Shown piece by piece: positions 45,473 through 57,649 of a stretch of DNA of 64,000 bases (positions within the stretch are counted from its first letter, which is position 1; every line of letters begins with the position of its first letter). The notes below the pieces were generated by a model. It saw only the letters and a list, made by a program, of their open reading frames with translations. It was not told where the DNA came from and made no database searches. The position numbers and the translations under genes were made by a program. Source of the DNA: Sanghuangporus weigelae (lineage: Eukaryota; Basidiomycota; Agaricomycetes; Hymenochaetales; Hymenochaetaceae); NCBI GenBank assembly GCA_033182465.1, contig CP137326.1:2174199-2238198 (forward strand). The letters are read 5' to 3'.

Positions 45473-46769
45473 ATGTCAAGCAATCAGGACAAGCGTCAGC
45501 GCTTCATCGATGTCTTCCCCGGCATCCGCGATGAACTGATCGAATATCTCGCGAAAGAGAACATGCCAGGGGAGGCCCAGGAATGGTACAAGAACGTGGG
45601 TCCGCATAGTTCCTCGTGCACGGAAAATCATCTCTGAGCATCGCATAGAACTTAGACTATAATGTGCCCGGGGGAAAATTGAATCGTGGCATTTCCGTCA
45701 CGGATACTGTCGAAATTCTGTATGGGCGCCCTCTTGATGACGCTGAATATCGAAGAGCGGCAGTTCTTGGCTGGAGTGTAGAATTGGTAAGTTCATCTTC
45801 ATATGCATCGTTCGGGAGACTTGAAACGGCCTGAGCAAGAAAGACAAGAAACTGTTAGATTTATGGCAGTTTGGAAGCATCAAACTCCTTGGAAACCCGC
45901 TGCTTTTTCTTCAGATCGTTTCTTGGACGAACTTTTGTTAAGCATGTGCTGATTTCTTACTCCTACAGCTTCAAGCATTCTTCCTCGTCTCCGACGACAT
46001 GATGGACCAGAGTATTACACGGCGAGGACAACCCTGCTGGTACCGAATTCCCAAAGTTGGCAACATCGCGGTTAACGACTCTTTTATGCTCGAAGCTGCT
46101 ATCTACCACCTATTCCGCAAGCACTTCCGTTCCGAACTTTATTACGTGGACCTGCTGGATCTCATGCATGAAACGACACTGCAAACGGAAATGGGTCAGC
46201 TTGTTGATCTGATCACCGCTCCTGAGGACTCTGTTGACCTGTCAAAGTTCTCTCTCGAAAAGCACCGTTTCATCGTTCTCTACAAGACTGCGTTCTACTC
46301 GTTCTATCTTCCTGTCGTGCTTGCCCTCTACTTTGTATCCCCAACGATTCCCGAAGTGGCCTCGCCCGAATCCCTCCGGCGCGCGAAGGACATTCTTCTT
46401 CCCCTCGGTGAATACTTCCAGGTACAGGACGACTACCTTGATTGCTTCGGCACGCCTCAGCAAATCGGTAAAATCGGGACAGATATCATTGACAACAAGT
46501 GCTCTTGGCTCGTAAACGTCGCCCTCGCACACGCCAGCCCTGAACAACGCACCATTCTCGATGAATGTTACGGACGCAAAGACCCAGAGAAGGAGGCTCG
46601 TGTAAAGAAAATTTATGGCGAACTCGACTTGGTAGGCAAGTACAATACATATGAAAAGGATAGCTATGAGAAGGTGACGGGCCTTATCAATCAACTTCCC
46701 GCTGACGGGCCATTAAAACGCGAGGTATTTACGAGCTTCCTCGAGAAGATCTATAAGCGCACGAAGTGA
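45473..46769 (+). CDS. ERG20: Farnesyl diphosphate synthase
   Basis: Cytosolic isoprenoid enzyme that condenses isopentenyl diphosphate with dimethylallyl and geranyl diphosphate to give farnesyl diphosphate for sterol, dolichol and prenyl groups. Three exons (45473-45595, 45649-45786, 45969-46769) give 353 residues, the usual length. The first aspartate-rich motif is [15 protein letters not shown] and the second is [10 protein letters not shown]; both have full metal-binding Asp sets, with [11 protein letters not shown] just after. The two aromatic residues before the first motif ([10 protein letters not shown]) fit a C15 product, not geranylgeranyl. The C-terminal KIYKRTK matches the basic tail of the family. 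It is flanked by unrelated genes, so no terpene cluster is indicated. Confidence 0.97.
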
Positions 46770-47018
46770 AGAGAGGATATATATGTGGATTTTTTATACG
46801 ATCTCGTTTGAACCGAAAAGCTGTATCTCGGGATAATTATATAGATGCCGTGTCTTTTTCCGTCTGGGTATGTTGCCTTTCGAACCAAGTTAGTCATGTC
46901 GGAAGAGAAACACTCGTTTGTCCCGTGTCAAGGAGCGAAATCGAGACAAGATATTTATGTGTACATTCTCACCAAGCGATGAGAACTACAGGAGAACTAC
47001 AATATATCCAACTCAAAA

Positions 47019-48392
47019 TCACTCCTTTGTTTCGTCTTCCAATTTTCCCGCTAAGAAATCATATACCTGTCCAGCAGCTTCCTCAAAAATACGACTCTTT
47101 GCTTCAAATAGGACATCGCGAATGAGATGATCAACTGAAGTGAAAGAGTTAGCTTTAGCGTTGAACTAGAAGACGTCGGACTAGCCTTTTAGGAGCCAGA
47201 CTTTTTCTAGTTCGCCATCTGGGCCAGGTTCAGAAATTTCCTTGAAGAACACCTTGCAATTGGGATAGTTATCCAACTCTGTAAAACGTATTTATACTAT
47301 CAGAATCCGTGGTTTTGGATTTCCAAGCGTGAATATTCCGCACCAACGAAAACTCGCTCCCAGATTGGATCTTTCCGTGCATCTTGTGTCGCCTCTTCAT
47401 ATCCTAGATGCTCTTCCATTGCCTGAATTGCTTCACTCAGGGTATTCCGGACTTTAGTCCAACCTCGTGTCGCGTGGTGAACTGAAAACAGGACATGAAT
47501 GAATCTGTAATTGCGATTATGTAAATTCTGAACGCTTACTTCTCACTTTCCAAGGATAATAGTCTTTGCCCTTTCCCTCCTTGAATAATATGAGCGCTCC
47601 TTCGTACCTTTTGTCGCTGTGGATTACTATTCTGGATAAACCACCCAGATAAACAAAGGAGAAAGACGTGACTTACTTTCGAACAGACGTTTGAATCTTT
47701 CATCAAGATCACCGGGCTCTGAGAAGTCCAGATAACTCTTGACTTTTCTTGCAGCATCTTTGAGAGACCGAGCTTGCTCCTGGCATCCTCTAGTGGCGTG
47801 CTCGACTGAACACTAACATTTTAGTGGAACGGTTATGGTCGAGGAGAAAAATCCAGACTTACATTTGACTTGCCAATTAACGTATTCTCCATACATCCCA
47901 ACATGAAACCTTCTAAAGTAAAGTTTCCCATTAGTATAGCTTTGAGCGGCTATTTATTTTCTTTTGAGAAATCCGATCGCAATATGCCGAAGGGATACAC
48001 TTACCTTCGAGTGTTTCGCGGAGAACGTTTTCATCGTCGTTATGCAGATACTCGAGACCTTTTTCAACTCTGACCCAGTCTGGCTCCTTTCGTTGTGTCG
48101 ATTGCTGATAGCTGAGAACCGCGGCAGATTTCTTCATGGCCTTATGGGATTTCTTCATGGCTTTCCGGGCCTGAGACCTGAGAGCATCGAGCGAATCCCT
48201 TATACTTTGTATCGATGAGAGACTAGATTCATCATCGCTGGCGGATGATGCGTTGTCCAGCGGTTCAACCGGCTGTTGAAATGCTGATACACGAGGTGTT
48301 TCGTCAGGATATCCGAAGTGACTTTCATCTGTGAGCCTCGCGAGCTTGCCTTCTCGTTCTGCTTCTTGATCCCGGACCGGAGTCGAGGACAT
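47019..48392 (-). CDS. Hypothetical multi-exon protein
   Basis: Starts MSSTPVRDQEAEREGK at 48392. Exon 1 contains a Ser-rich acidic stretch and the repeated basic word KKSHKAMKKS. Five or six further small exons with GT-AG introns of 50-60 nt follow, ending GKLEDETKE at 47019. Two of the later exons open with the similar phrases VEHATRGCQEQARSLKDAARK and HHATRGWTKVRNTLSEAIQ, an internal repeat of a helical segment separated by an exon with KEGKGKDYYPWK. No known domain is recognised. The repeat suggests a duplicated helical module. The gene is convergent with ERG20, 250 bases away. Confidence 0.6.
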
Positions 48393-49141
48393 GCTTTATA
48401 ACTGTGCAATCGCGGGCGAACGAGAAACGAACGGCACACCTATCAGGCAAGTGAGATGGTATAAATTGTGAGGCAAAACGGTAAGGTGATTGCAAAATTA
48501 ATCGATCAAACTGTCGCCACACAACTTTGCTTGTGCGTAGGACGAGGATGGTAAGAACTATGGCAAGTCATCAGGCTCATATCTTCAAATTTGTTTTAGC
48601 TGCGCTGGGTGTTCGTATCATGGCAATTCCTTTGCACCTATACTCAGAAAGCAGGAGATCATTGAGCTGGACCAAGTCTAAAATGACGTAATCAAACGTG
48701 GGAATGGAACGTGCTACGCGACGAACTACATAACACACCCATTTCTAATCCATTCGCTTATCTCATCATCAAAAACATGTTATCGTCTGTTATCGAGCAC
48801 TACACAAGGAGATCCGCCCCGAGACATATCAAGACTTTTTCCTGGAGATAAGCAGGCTGTTCCATTCCAAGAAGATATAATTAGTTCATATTGACTCCAT
48901 GTTCGTACTGTACTGAAAGAAGCACTGGTCAAGTTTTTTCCCAGGTTACTTCCTCTATCTTTGTTATCATCATTCTACGGCCAAGAAGGATGTCTAGGTC
49001 TTCTATCGGACCGCTCGGCCGCCTTTCAACACCGGAGATGGCGAGTATCTTTAAAAGCACCAGGGATCATACAGATAAAAGTCTAGTGCACTTTTCGGGC
49101 GCTCGTAGTACGACTGTCTTGCTTCAACGAGGGTCGCTGCA
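48393..49141. other. Divergent intergenic region
   Basis: About 750 bases between the hypothetical gene and DUR3, read in opposite directions, so both promoters lie here. GATA-type words, the usual targets of nitrogen regulators that control urea transporters, occur (for example AGATAAG at 48847 and TTATCTC/CTTATCTC at about 48758); their use is inference. No gene seen. Confidence 0.4.
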
Positions 49142-51742
49142 ATGGCAAACGGGCAGTTCGATGCGTATTTACCTCAGGCATCCGGCTATGCCATCATACT
49201 TGGTGGCGGCTTCGCGTTTGCACTTCTCATGCTCATCTTAAGTTGGCTTCAGGCCAAATTCACCGAAATGAGCCCCTTTGAAAGTAAGCATTGCGATTGG
49301 GTTAGCACTCTTCCTAACTCCTAACACAATTAATTTTATAGATGAGGAGTTCTCAAGCGCAAGTAGGAATGTAAAGCCTGGTCTAGTTTGCTCTGGTATT
49401 GTGCGTACTCTTCTACGGATGCTCCGCAAGTACGTCCTGACCAGATCTCGAGGTCTCGGCTTGGACATGGAGTGCTACAATCATGGTATCTTCGCTTATC
49501 GTGTATCAATTCGGTGTGGCTGGCGGCTGGTGGTAAGTGCAGTTTTCTTCGATGTTTCTGTGTTTGTGACGTCATTTTCCAATGTTAAAGGTACGGAGTG
49601 TGTGGAACGTGAGCCGTGATCACTTCCCGCATCGGTCTTTACTGATTCTTTCTGACAGTGTGTCCATCATCATATTTTCCGTTATTGCATCCAAAGTGAA
49701 GGAAAATGCCAATGGTGCAAGAACCTTCCTTGAAATCGTTAGAGCTCGCTTTGGCACATCCGCTCATATTATGTTTTTGGTATGTTTGTATCCGATCGTG
49801 CACGCCTACATATGATTGACGTTTTTTGAGACATACGCGCTGTTCACTTCTCTTGTCGTTTCGGCTATTCTTTTACTCGGAGGCAGTGCATCGATTTCTG
49901 CGCTGACAGGAATGGATGTCAGAGCAGCAGTCATGCTTCTGCCTGTTGGCGTAGTCGCTTTCGTTATTGTTGGAGGACTACGGAGTACATTCGTCTCTGA
50001 CTACACGCACACAACTATCGTGTTCGTTGTAATCTGGATATTTCTCTATACGGTACGATTTCTCGATGTACGTCGATGCACAGCAGCTAAACAACTTCCA
50101 CCTAGGCATGCGGGTCATCCGAACTTATTGGATCTCCTTCTAAGCTCCATTCCCTCCTCACGAAGGCTGCTGAACTCAACCCTGTAGAAGGCAATCGCAA
50201 CGGTTCTTATCTCACATTCCACTCCAAACCTGGCTTCATATGTTCGTGCTCAGTTTTCGTATTCTGTTGCGATCGGGATTTCTCACCAACGCTTCTAGAC
50301 GCTGCAATTTCCGTAACTCTTGGCTTCTCAACCGTATTCCTTGATCAATCGTACTGGCAGCGAGCGATTGCTTCAAAGCCAAGCGGGACTACACTCGCCT
50401 ACTTGCTTGGAGGGTTATCATGGTTTTCCGTTCCTTTTGCATTCGGGACTGTTATGGGCCTCTCAGCGCGAGCTCTGCAAAACAACCCCGTGTTTCCGAC
50501 ATATCCTGAGCCGCTAAGTGTATCTCAGCAGGACGCAGGCTTGGTTGCACCCGCGGCTGCCGTAGCATTGCTCGGACGTGAAGGAGCCATTGCGATGTTG
50601 ATCATTACCTACATGGCTGTTACTTCTGCCTGCAGCGCCCAGCTCATTTCAGTCTCGTCTCTTCTGACTTATGATGTTTATAGAGTAGGTCATTAATTTT
50701 GGTCTTCGGCGAATATGACTTACACAATGGCATTAGACTTATTTGCGTCCCAAGGCTAGCCCCGCGGAGCTTCTTCGGATAGCGCATATTTGTGTTGCCG
50801 TCTGGGGCGTATGGATCTCCGTGTGGTGTGTCATTCTGAACGCTGGAGAGGTGGATATGAACTTCATGTTCTGTAAGAGAGTATTTAAAATGTTTGTCCC
50901 CACTTATCCTTTGATACTCTTTACTCTCAGACTTTGCTGGGACCGTGATTGGTGCTCCTACGCTTCCTGTTATTTTAACAGTCTTGTGGTCAAAGCTATC
51001 GCTAATAGCCGTCCTCGTTGGTTCAATGGGAGGTACTGCGCTCGCGATAATGGCGTGGCTTGTGACATGTCGATATTATTACGGCGTGATTAACATCCAG
51101 ACGCTGGTAGCAAGTTATTCGTCTCTAGCTGGGAACGCTACGAGCATAGGTGGAGGTGCCGTCATCGCCGTCGCATTATCCTTGATAAAGCCGGACAATT
51201 ATGATTTTAGAGGAACGCGATCCAGTATGCGCTGGTTGTTGTATCACCGCCTAACTCTTGATCTTATTCGTTCTTCTCAGTCAAGATGATTCAAAACATC
51301 CACCACCACCGGGACATTCTCCCTACCCAGGTTATCAATGTCCCTGTCGAAGAAGAGAAAAAGGATGTATCAGCCTCTCCGTCCGTCGAGTATAATGGCG
51401 TTGAACAGGAAGATGATGAACTTCCGCAGGCAGCTGATGTGAAGCGTGCCTTCTGGATATCAACGACCCTTATTATGATCATTTCAATCCTAGTCCCAAT
51501 TCCTCTTGGTGCAAGCGGGTACATATTCTCGCCAGGATTCTTCACCGCTTGGATGGTGGTTGCGATGGTGTGTATAGTGCTTCAATGAATTTGATAATTC
51601 TTCTTACCTTCTAGGTTGATTTCAGATTTGGTCTTTCTTCGCAGGCGTTTGCTGCATTATCCTTCCTGTTTGGGAAAGCCGAGTCGCCCTGCGTCAAATC
51701 AGCGCTGGCCTCATCTCCGCAGTAAAAAACAGAAGGATTTGA
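49142..51742 (+). CDS. DUR3: Urea/Na+ (H+) symporter, DUR3 family
   Basis: Plasma-membrane sodium:solute symporter family protein that takes up urea (and polyamines in yeast). Twelve exons give 665 residues, the family length. Recognisable blocks: SGYAIILGGGFAFAL (helix 1), SASRNVKPGLVCSGIVSAWTWSAT, FLEIVRARFGTSAH, LTGMDVRAAVMLLPVGVVAFVIVGGLRSTFVSDYTHTT, the QSYWQRAIASKP segment after a Na+/solute helix, SVSSLLTYDVYR, ELLRIAHICVAVWG, GAPTLPVILTVLWSK and the C-terminal GYIFSPGFFTAWM with LPVWESRVALR. All introns are short GT-AG and phase-consistent. About 15 helices are expected. Likely under nitrogen control, as in other fungi (family knowledge). Confidence 0.95.
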
Positions 51743-52042
51743 ATTCAATGGCACATGTCGGTTTATCTGATTGTATATAATAATAGAATATATCCTAGGA
51801 GTTTGCTGACGGAGAAGAAATGAATGAATGATCGTCAGTATCCATATTCCCGCCAAAACTTCTGTCTGCGTTTTCAGGCTCCTGGCTCTATTTTAGGACG
51901 AATCTGTTTCTTTGCGTCTGTTGCCACATCCTAAAAAGTATTGGTGGCAGTCTCAATCATAACAAACAGGCCTAGGCGTCAGCCTCATCGCCGGTGTCTT
52001 TCCCAGTCTGTCCCCGCAAGGTACTCGTAACTGCTTGAAGCG
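51743..52042. other. Intergenic between DUR3 and the one-pass membrane protein gene
   Basis: Exactly 300 bases holding the DUR3 3' flank and the next promoter; TATAATAATAGAATATA near 51775 is AT-rich. Nothing else is recognised. Confidence 0.35.
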
Positions 52043-52959
52043 ATGCCACCCTTCTCACCGTCCAACTTAGCTTCAGTTGAGGACAATGGCGCATCTTCGG
52101 ACGTCCCTGACGATTCAGTCCTTGTCGAAGATGGTGTCAACTTGGCTCTAACTAGTCCATTTATCTTCCTTGGTCTTACTATTCTCGGACTTGTGGGACT
52201 CCTCCTTCTCCTAATGTACTGCGCGTATCGCATCATCGGATCTCGTCAAATCAAAAGTGGCGGGATTGTCCCTTCGCTGAAGCGATGTCCGTTTCGAATT
52301 GTGACACTCAGAAACCAGTTTCATGGAGAAAAGAGTGGCGCAAACACGCTGTCGGACACAAGCGAAAAAACGGCGTCCTCCACGCTATCTGTAGAAACGA
52401 CACGAACAAAATTAGGAGACAGTGGAAGCGGTTCGAAGGATGTAGAAGAGAAGGACATTACGGAGCTCTTACCGATCGCGAGGCACCAAAGTGTTGTCCA
52501 TGTCGATCAGAATAGCCCGCATTGCATTCGAGGCAAATGTGACTGCCTTCGCTTTACTAGGACTGTCCGACTTGTCCACGTGGAAGCGACCAAGGTGTGT
52601 TGTGCTCGCGGCTGCGATCATTACGAAGCACTAATATACTGCAGAGTAACGATGCTCCTTACTTACCTCTCCAGGCAGATAAGAGTCCGAGTTCCTCTCT
52701 CCTCGGGGGCATAGATCGTGAATACGCTGACATTGTGTCGGAGATATGTGACCGTGATGCAGTGTTGTTTGACTCTGCTGCTCTGCAGCGCGTCCAGATT
52801 GACCGGCCTGACTTTATCAGTTCGCTCTTGACGACACAGAAAATAGAGGTGGTTGCCCAATCCTCCAGCCCGGGAGGAGGTATTCGAAGATCTCGGGGTA
52901 CCTTCCACCTGACAAATACTACGCGGATTACGCCTGCTCCCCGGCGAGTAGCTCTGTAA
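52043..52959 (+). CDS. Hypothetical one-pass membrane protein
   Basis: Two exons (52043-52594, 52645-52959) give 288 residues. An acidic 35-residue N-terminus with no signal peptide is followed by a single membrane helix (FIFLGLTILGLVGLLLLLMYCAYRI, residues ~42-65) and a long Ser/Thr-rich hydrophilic tail with GIDREYADIVSEICDRDAVLF and a C-terminus rich in Arg, Thr and Pro. The tail would be cytosolic if the helix is a signal anchor of the reverse type (inference). No family recognised. It is downstream of DUR3 on the same strand, but fungal genes are usually monocistronic. Confidence 0.62.
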
Positions 52960-53326
52960 AAAGAGGCTCCGAGCTGACACGACTCAATGGAGACGGGAGA
53001 TTTAGCAGGATGGGAATTATAACGGACATCACGCGAGATCGCGTAGAATCAAACACATTCTTTCATCCTTTCCGAACGAATCTGATATAGTTCGAGCGTA
53101 TGAGTTGAGTAGGCACAGAGACGCAAATAAATTAGATTTTCGTGTGTACGCGGTCCCGTGACTCCAAGTCTCGTGATGGTTGAAAGCGCACAACGACGAG
53201 TCTTACTCCGTAATACTCGACTTGATTCATCTCCAACAGGACACTGGACAGGCGGGCATCCTCAAGCGCGACCGCGGTGGCTCTTCGCAGCCCAGCACTC
53301 TGTGCTGTATATAATTTGTATATGTT
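52960..53326. other. Intergenic upstream of the kinesin gene
   Basis: About 370 bases; a TGTATATAATTTG word 20-30 bases before the kinesin ATG could be a TATA-type element. No gene seen. Confidence 0.35.
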
Positions 53327-56300
53327 ATGGCTGCTCGTGATCCAAAGGCTCGACTGCAGAATATGCAGAATAAACGTCTTAGCCGCGTAGGCAGCAATGC
53401 GTCTCTCAAATCATTGACCATCCGTCAGTCCACGAATGAGGCCAACTCATCGCTCGCAGTCGGGACTGCGGTCAAGAAATACAAAGCGCCGCTGTCTGTG
53501 GAGGCGAAGACGCGCAGGATGACGAAATCCAGCTCCACGCCAGTGTCGGAATCACCTCGAACGCCATCACGTTCCAGATCTTCGACGCCCTTACCTCCGG
53601 GAAGCCCACGTACCCCGCGTACTCCGGTCCGTAGCCAGAGTCGCTGCGATGATGTTTTTATGGAGAGTGAGATGGATGTCAGCCGCGTAGATCCCGAGCA
53701 GGCTCTCGTGGACGCTGAGAACGTCGATGTCGACCTTAGCTTCGAGCTGGATGAGCGCGAATTACGTTCCTTGAAGTATGGTCGCGAGGACAAAGTTCAC
53801 GTATCTATAAGGTAGTGTCAACCTTCTCACATAACGTATTATGTTATGGATTAAGTGAATTCCAGAGTTCGTCCTACTGATGAAACGCAAGCATGGACTG
53901 TTTCGCCTGCTGAAAGCTCTCTCAGACTTCTCCCGCAATATCACAAGTCAACAGGAGCTCCGCTTCCGCAATACTACTACGACGAGGTGCTGGTTGGCTC
54001 GGATAACAAAGTTGTTTACAATGCGACTGCCCGTGGTCATGTCGAAGCCGCGATGAATGGCTTCAATGCAGTTGTATTCGCGTATGGTCAGACTGCGAGT
54101 GGGAAGACATTCACGCTTTCCGGTTCAGAAGAAGAACCGGGTATCATTCCCCGCGCGATGAAGGATGTATTTGGGCATATTCGTCGAATCCCGTCCCGCG
54201 AGTACCTTCTGCGTTGCTCATACCTCGAGATTTACAACGAATCCATTTTTGACCTACTTGCGCCTCCATCGGCCCGTCTTGCAGCGAACACAGTACAGAT
54301 CCAAGGCATCGGAGAGCACGTCATTCTATCTCCGCTCCGCGAAGAAGTTGTCACCAGCTTGAAAGGGGTACACGACGTCCTAGAACGAGGTTATGCGAAT
54401 CGCCGAACGGCAAGCACAGATTGGAACGAGAGAAGCTCTCGTAGTCATTCGGTATTTCGTTTGGTGATTGAGAGTCGTGAACGTGGCTCCCCGGATCCAA
54501 GCGACGACGGCAGATCTACGCCTTTCGCGCCACAGATGCCTGGCGGAGCACGGCTGCAGAGCAAGAACGGGCGAAGTGTGCAAATGAGTGTCCTCGTAAG
54601 TGTCTTTCGTTATAGCATGTTAGCAACTTTATGCTTATGGCTCCAATATAGAGCCTCATCGACTTGGCTGGATCTGAGAAAGCATCATCGGACAAAGACC
54701 GAACTAGAGAAGGGCGTTACATCAATACAAGGTTCGATCAAGGCTCAAGTCAAAGCCACCTTTTTAGTAATCACTTTTTTGCCTCATCTACAGCCTTCTG
54801 ACGCTAGGGTCTGTCATCGGAACACTCGCGGAGAATTCAGCGAAGGGGAAGACGTGCGTTTCACTCATTTAGCACGATCAGCTCCAGACTCTTAATAACT
54901 TTACTTACAGTGACCACGTTCCTTTTCGAAATTCGAAGCTTACAAGAATGCTTCAGCCTTCTCTCTCAGGCAATGCACGTATTTCTGTCATTTGTACAAT
55001 AAATCCAGTCCCCAGTGCCGTCGCAGAAACAAGTAGTAGCTTATTGTTTGCTCAACGTGTAAAGCGCGTTCAGGTTCGCTACTTTATTCCTCTCGTCGGA
55101 AGGAGCACGTTTCCTCATGCCCTTTATTCCAGCTTAATGCCAAGAAGAAGGAGGTCGTTGACACTGGCGCATTGCTTGAGCGATATAGGAAAGAGATAGA
55201 AGATCTCAAGCGAAGGCTTGCCGAACGGGAGGCTATAGTTCCGGCTCAAAGCCGACGGCTTAGTGCAAAGGAGGTGATGATTATCAGTAATTCTGATACT
55301 TACGATATATACTCATGCCTCTACTTCAGCAATTGGATGAGAGTCGTGCGATGCATGACCTTAACTCTCGTATTCAGCAGCTGACGCGCCTTATTCTTAC
55401 GAGCCAAAGCGTTGATGAGACGAAGGGTGATCAATCACGTCCTTCTAGCCCGTCCAGGCTAAACTTTGACCTGGAGCCATATCAAGTGAGTCTCTTCTCC
55501 TGTATAGCGTACGGCTGATCTGAAGATCTGGCCCTTAGCTTCAGCAAGAGCTTCTATCCGCTCGTGGAAAAATCGAGTCCCAGGCCACGCAGATCCTGTC
55601 ACTTGAAGCGGCACTCCTAGCCCGGCCGGAGCTTCCCGCCGATGCTCCAGAAAACGAGAAGGACAAGCTCATAACTGAGCAGATCAAAACGATCCGCGAA
55701 CTCGAGCTTGTAGTGCGTGGATATGAAGAAAACCTCGGAGAACCTTTGCGCGCAGTAAAGGACGACGTCGAGGCAGAATGGCACGCACGCTTGGAAGAGG
55801 AACGAAAAGTTCGTAAGGCGAAGGCGGCTTGGGCAGATCAGCTCATTCGTCAACTGGAGAAGGAGAAATCAGTAAGTGCCTTTTGTTTTCGAATGGCAAA
55901 TCGAAGTTCTGAACGTGTCTGTAGATGCGCCTCAAGCTTGAAGAGGAACGCCGAGCTCTTGCGGCATTCGTTAGCTGCTTTGACTCACTTGGACTCGCGT
56001 CAGATCCAGCCATACCTTCTCATCTTCGCAAACCAACAGTACCCTTCAGTTCCAAGGTTCTTGCATCACGACGCCGTCCCAGCGCTGGTTTGACCGCGGT
56101 ATCTGAAAATGTTTCACCGCTTTCTTTTCAAAAAATTCCTGCAAGTCCTGAGAAACTTGCTCAGAGTCTACGAGATACTCCGAACCTCTTCGATACCGAT
56201 GAGCCTGATTTCTCAGAGCTTGCAGAATTTGATCCGTTCAGTGATGCGAGCATCCAGCATGGACTTGTGCTTAATGATTCGAGGAAATATGATGACTGTC

Positions 56301-56401
56301 TGAGGTCGACCGGCGATATGATATTGCCGGAATTAGACCAGATGAAGATAAGCGTATCACCACGAGAAGCTTTGCGGGACAAGGAAAACGTGCCCCCCTA
56401 A
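53327..56401 (+). CDS. Kinesin motor protein, kinesin-7 (Kip2/CENP-E-like)
   Basis: Microtubule-based ATPase motor. Nine exons with short GT-AG introns give 874 residues. An N-terminal extension of ~160 residues is Ser/Pro/Arg-rich (many SPRTP-type sites, possible Cdk targets). The motor domain starts at VHVSIRVRP. P-loop GQTASGKT, switch I NERSSRSH, switch II DLAGSEKA and the microtubule-binding loop HVPFRNSKLTRMLQPSLSGN are all intact, followed by the neck RVKRVQLNAKKKEV. A coiled-coil stalk (for example ERYRKEIEDLKRRLAERE; EEERKVRKAKAAWADQLIRQLEKE) and an unstructured tail ending KENVPP follow. An N-terminal extension plus motor plus short stalk fits Kip2-type kinesin-7, which promotes plus-end transport and spindle positioning. 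Orthology was not tested. Confidence 0.93.
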
Positions 56402-57250
56402 ACTTTTTATGGACTCTTTATAGTGTTGTGCATTAACACTTTATCACTTATTTCGTGCTCTTTTGTATCTCAGTTCTATTGTTCCTTGTTCGCCTTTATT
56501 CTTCACCGTGTTTTCTTATTTTATACCATCCGTCTTTCAAGAATATGTATTGCGCGCAAGCTGAGTACGAAAAAACAAGTGTCTGTGTCTCTTGAACCAT
56601 CATGACGACAGACGGCAAACATTAGAGTGAACACTGTTGGAATCCAAATCGACCAAGTCCCGATCTAGGAATATACGGACCACGTGTCTCAGACCAGTTT
56701 TCTGTCTCGGTTTGTTTTACAGTCGCTTTCGACTTAATTGTTTCATGCTTCCGCCATGTTCCTGTTACTCCTCTATGATGTATATTATTCCGACTCTTGT
56801 CTCGCATCTTGATTATCCGAAACACAGAAAACTTATAAATATGTAGTCTACTTCTCATATATTTCTCTAGTTACCGAATCAACTAGCTGCGTGCTCAAAT
56901 CGTTCGTTTGCTCCCCTGCTCAGAGGTTATGAGCCTTAGCTTTCACTGTGCTTGAGATCCGCTCTGTATAGTCAAGACGAACTTGGTTTTTAAAGATAAC
57001 TACCAACCAATATGCATACAACTTGCTTACCAGTGCTGTACCAAAGCTCGAACCTTCAGGGGAAAACTAGGCTATCTTCTTGTATCGTTTCAAAGATGTT
57101 GAAAACAGAGCCGTCACCAGTCTTGCAACAACAACATAGATTCGGTTTGTCCCTCTTGGTGACCACTGAGGGCAAACACGATGGGGTGTAACTATGGAAA
57201 GTACATGTAATATATACCTTTTCTTATCTGAGACATACCCCTATATATAT
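56402..57250. other. Transition from the last intact gene to subtelomeric sequence
   Basis: About 850 bases, AT-richer than the kinesin gene, without a recognised gene. Words from the copia internal region are not found here. This is the boundary between gene-rich DNA and the shuffled fragments to the right. Confidence 0.35.
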
Positions 57251-57255
57251 TCCTC

Positions 57256-57275
57256 CTGGGATCTTGGTCAAGATC
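57256..57275. repeat. Short perfect hairpin at the subtelomere boundary
   Basis: GGGATCTT, four bases, then AAGATCCC: an 8-bp stem with a GGTC loop. It is followed at once by further G/C-run self-complementary sequence (GGGGGGCCCCCC). It marks the start of the C-rich block. Confidence 0.5.
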
Positions 57276-57369
57276 CCGGGGGGCCCCCCAGCTGGGGGCG
57301 GCCCCCCACCTTCCTCTTTCGGTAATATGCTTAGGTTATCTCCACCCCTTTTAGGCAACCCCCCCCTAG

Positions 57370-57645
57370 GATCACGTCACGCCCCCCAGTCTGTCACGCC
57401 CCCCAGTCTGTCACGCCCCCCAGTCCGTCACACCCCCAGTCCGTCACGCCCCCCCAGTCCGTCACACCCCCCAGTCTGTCACGCCCCCCCGGCTCACGTC
57501 ACGCCCCCCCAGTCCGTCACAGCCCCCAGTCTGTCACGCCCCCCAGCTCACGTCACGTCCCCCCCAGTCCGTCACACCCCCCCAGTCCGTCACGACCCCC
57601 CAGCTCGCGTCACGCCCCCCCAGCTCACGTCACATCCCCGCACTC
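57370..57645. repeat. C-rich minisatellite (GTCACGCCCCCCAGTCT-type units)
   Basis: About 15 imperfect units of 16-20 bp with consensus GTCACgCCCCCCAGtCt/c, some carrying CCCAGCTCAC instead. Units differ in the length of the C run and by C/T changes, typical of replication slippage. The G-rich complement has runs of six or seven G, so it could form quadruplex or triplex structures (inference). Confidence 0.85.
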
Positions 57646-57649
57646 CCGA

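Noticed and set aside
45473-46769. ERG20 as part of a terpene or secondary-metabolite cluster with the AKR genes
   Set aside because: No terpene cyclase, P450 or prenyltransferase lies nearby, the AKRs are over 12 kb away, and ERG20 is a housekeeping gene.
57370-57645. C-rich repeats as a CRISPR-like array
   Set aside because: Units are contiguous with no unique spacers of constant length; this is a eukaryotic minisatellite.
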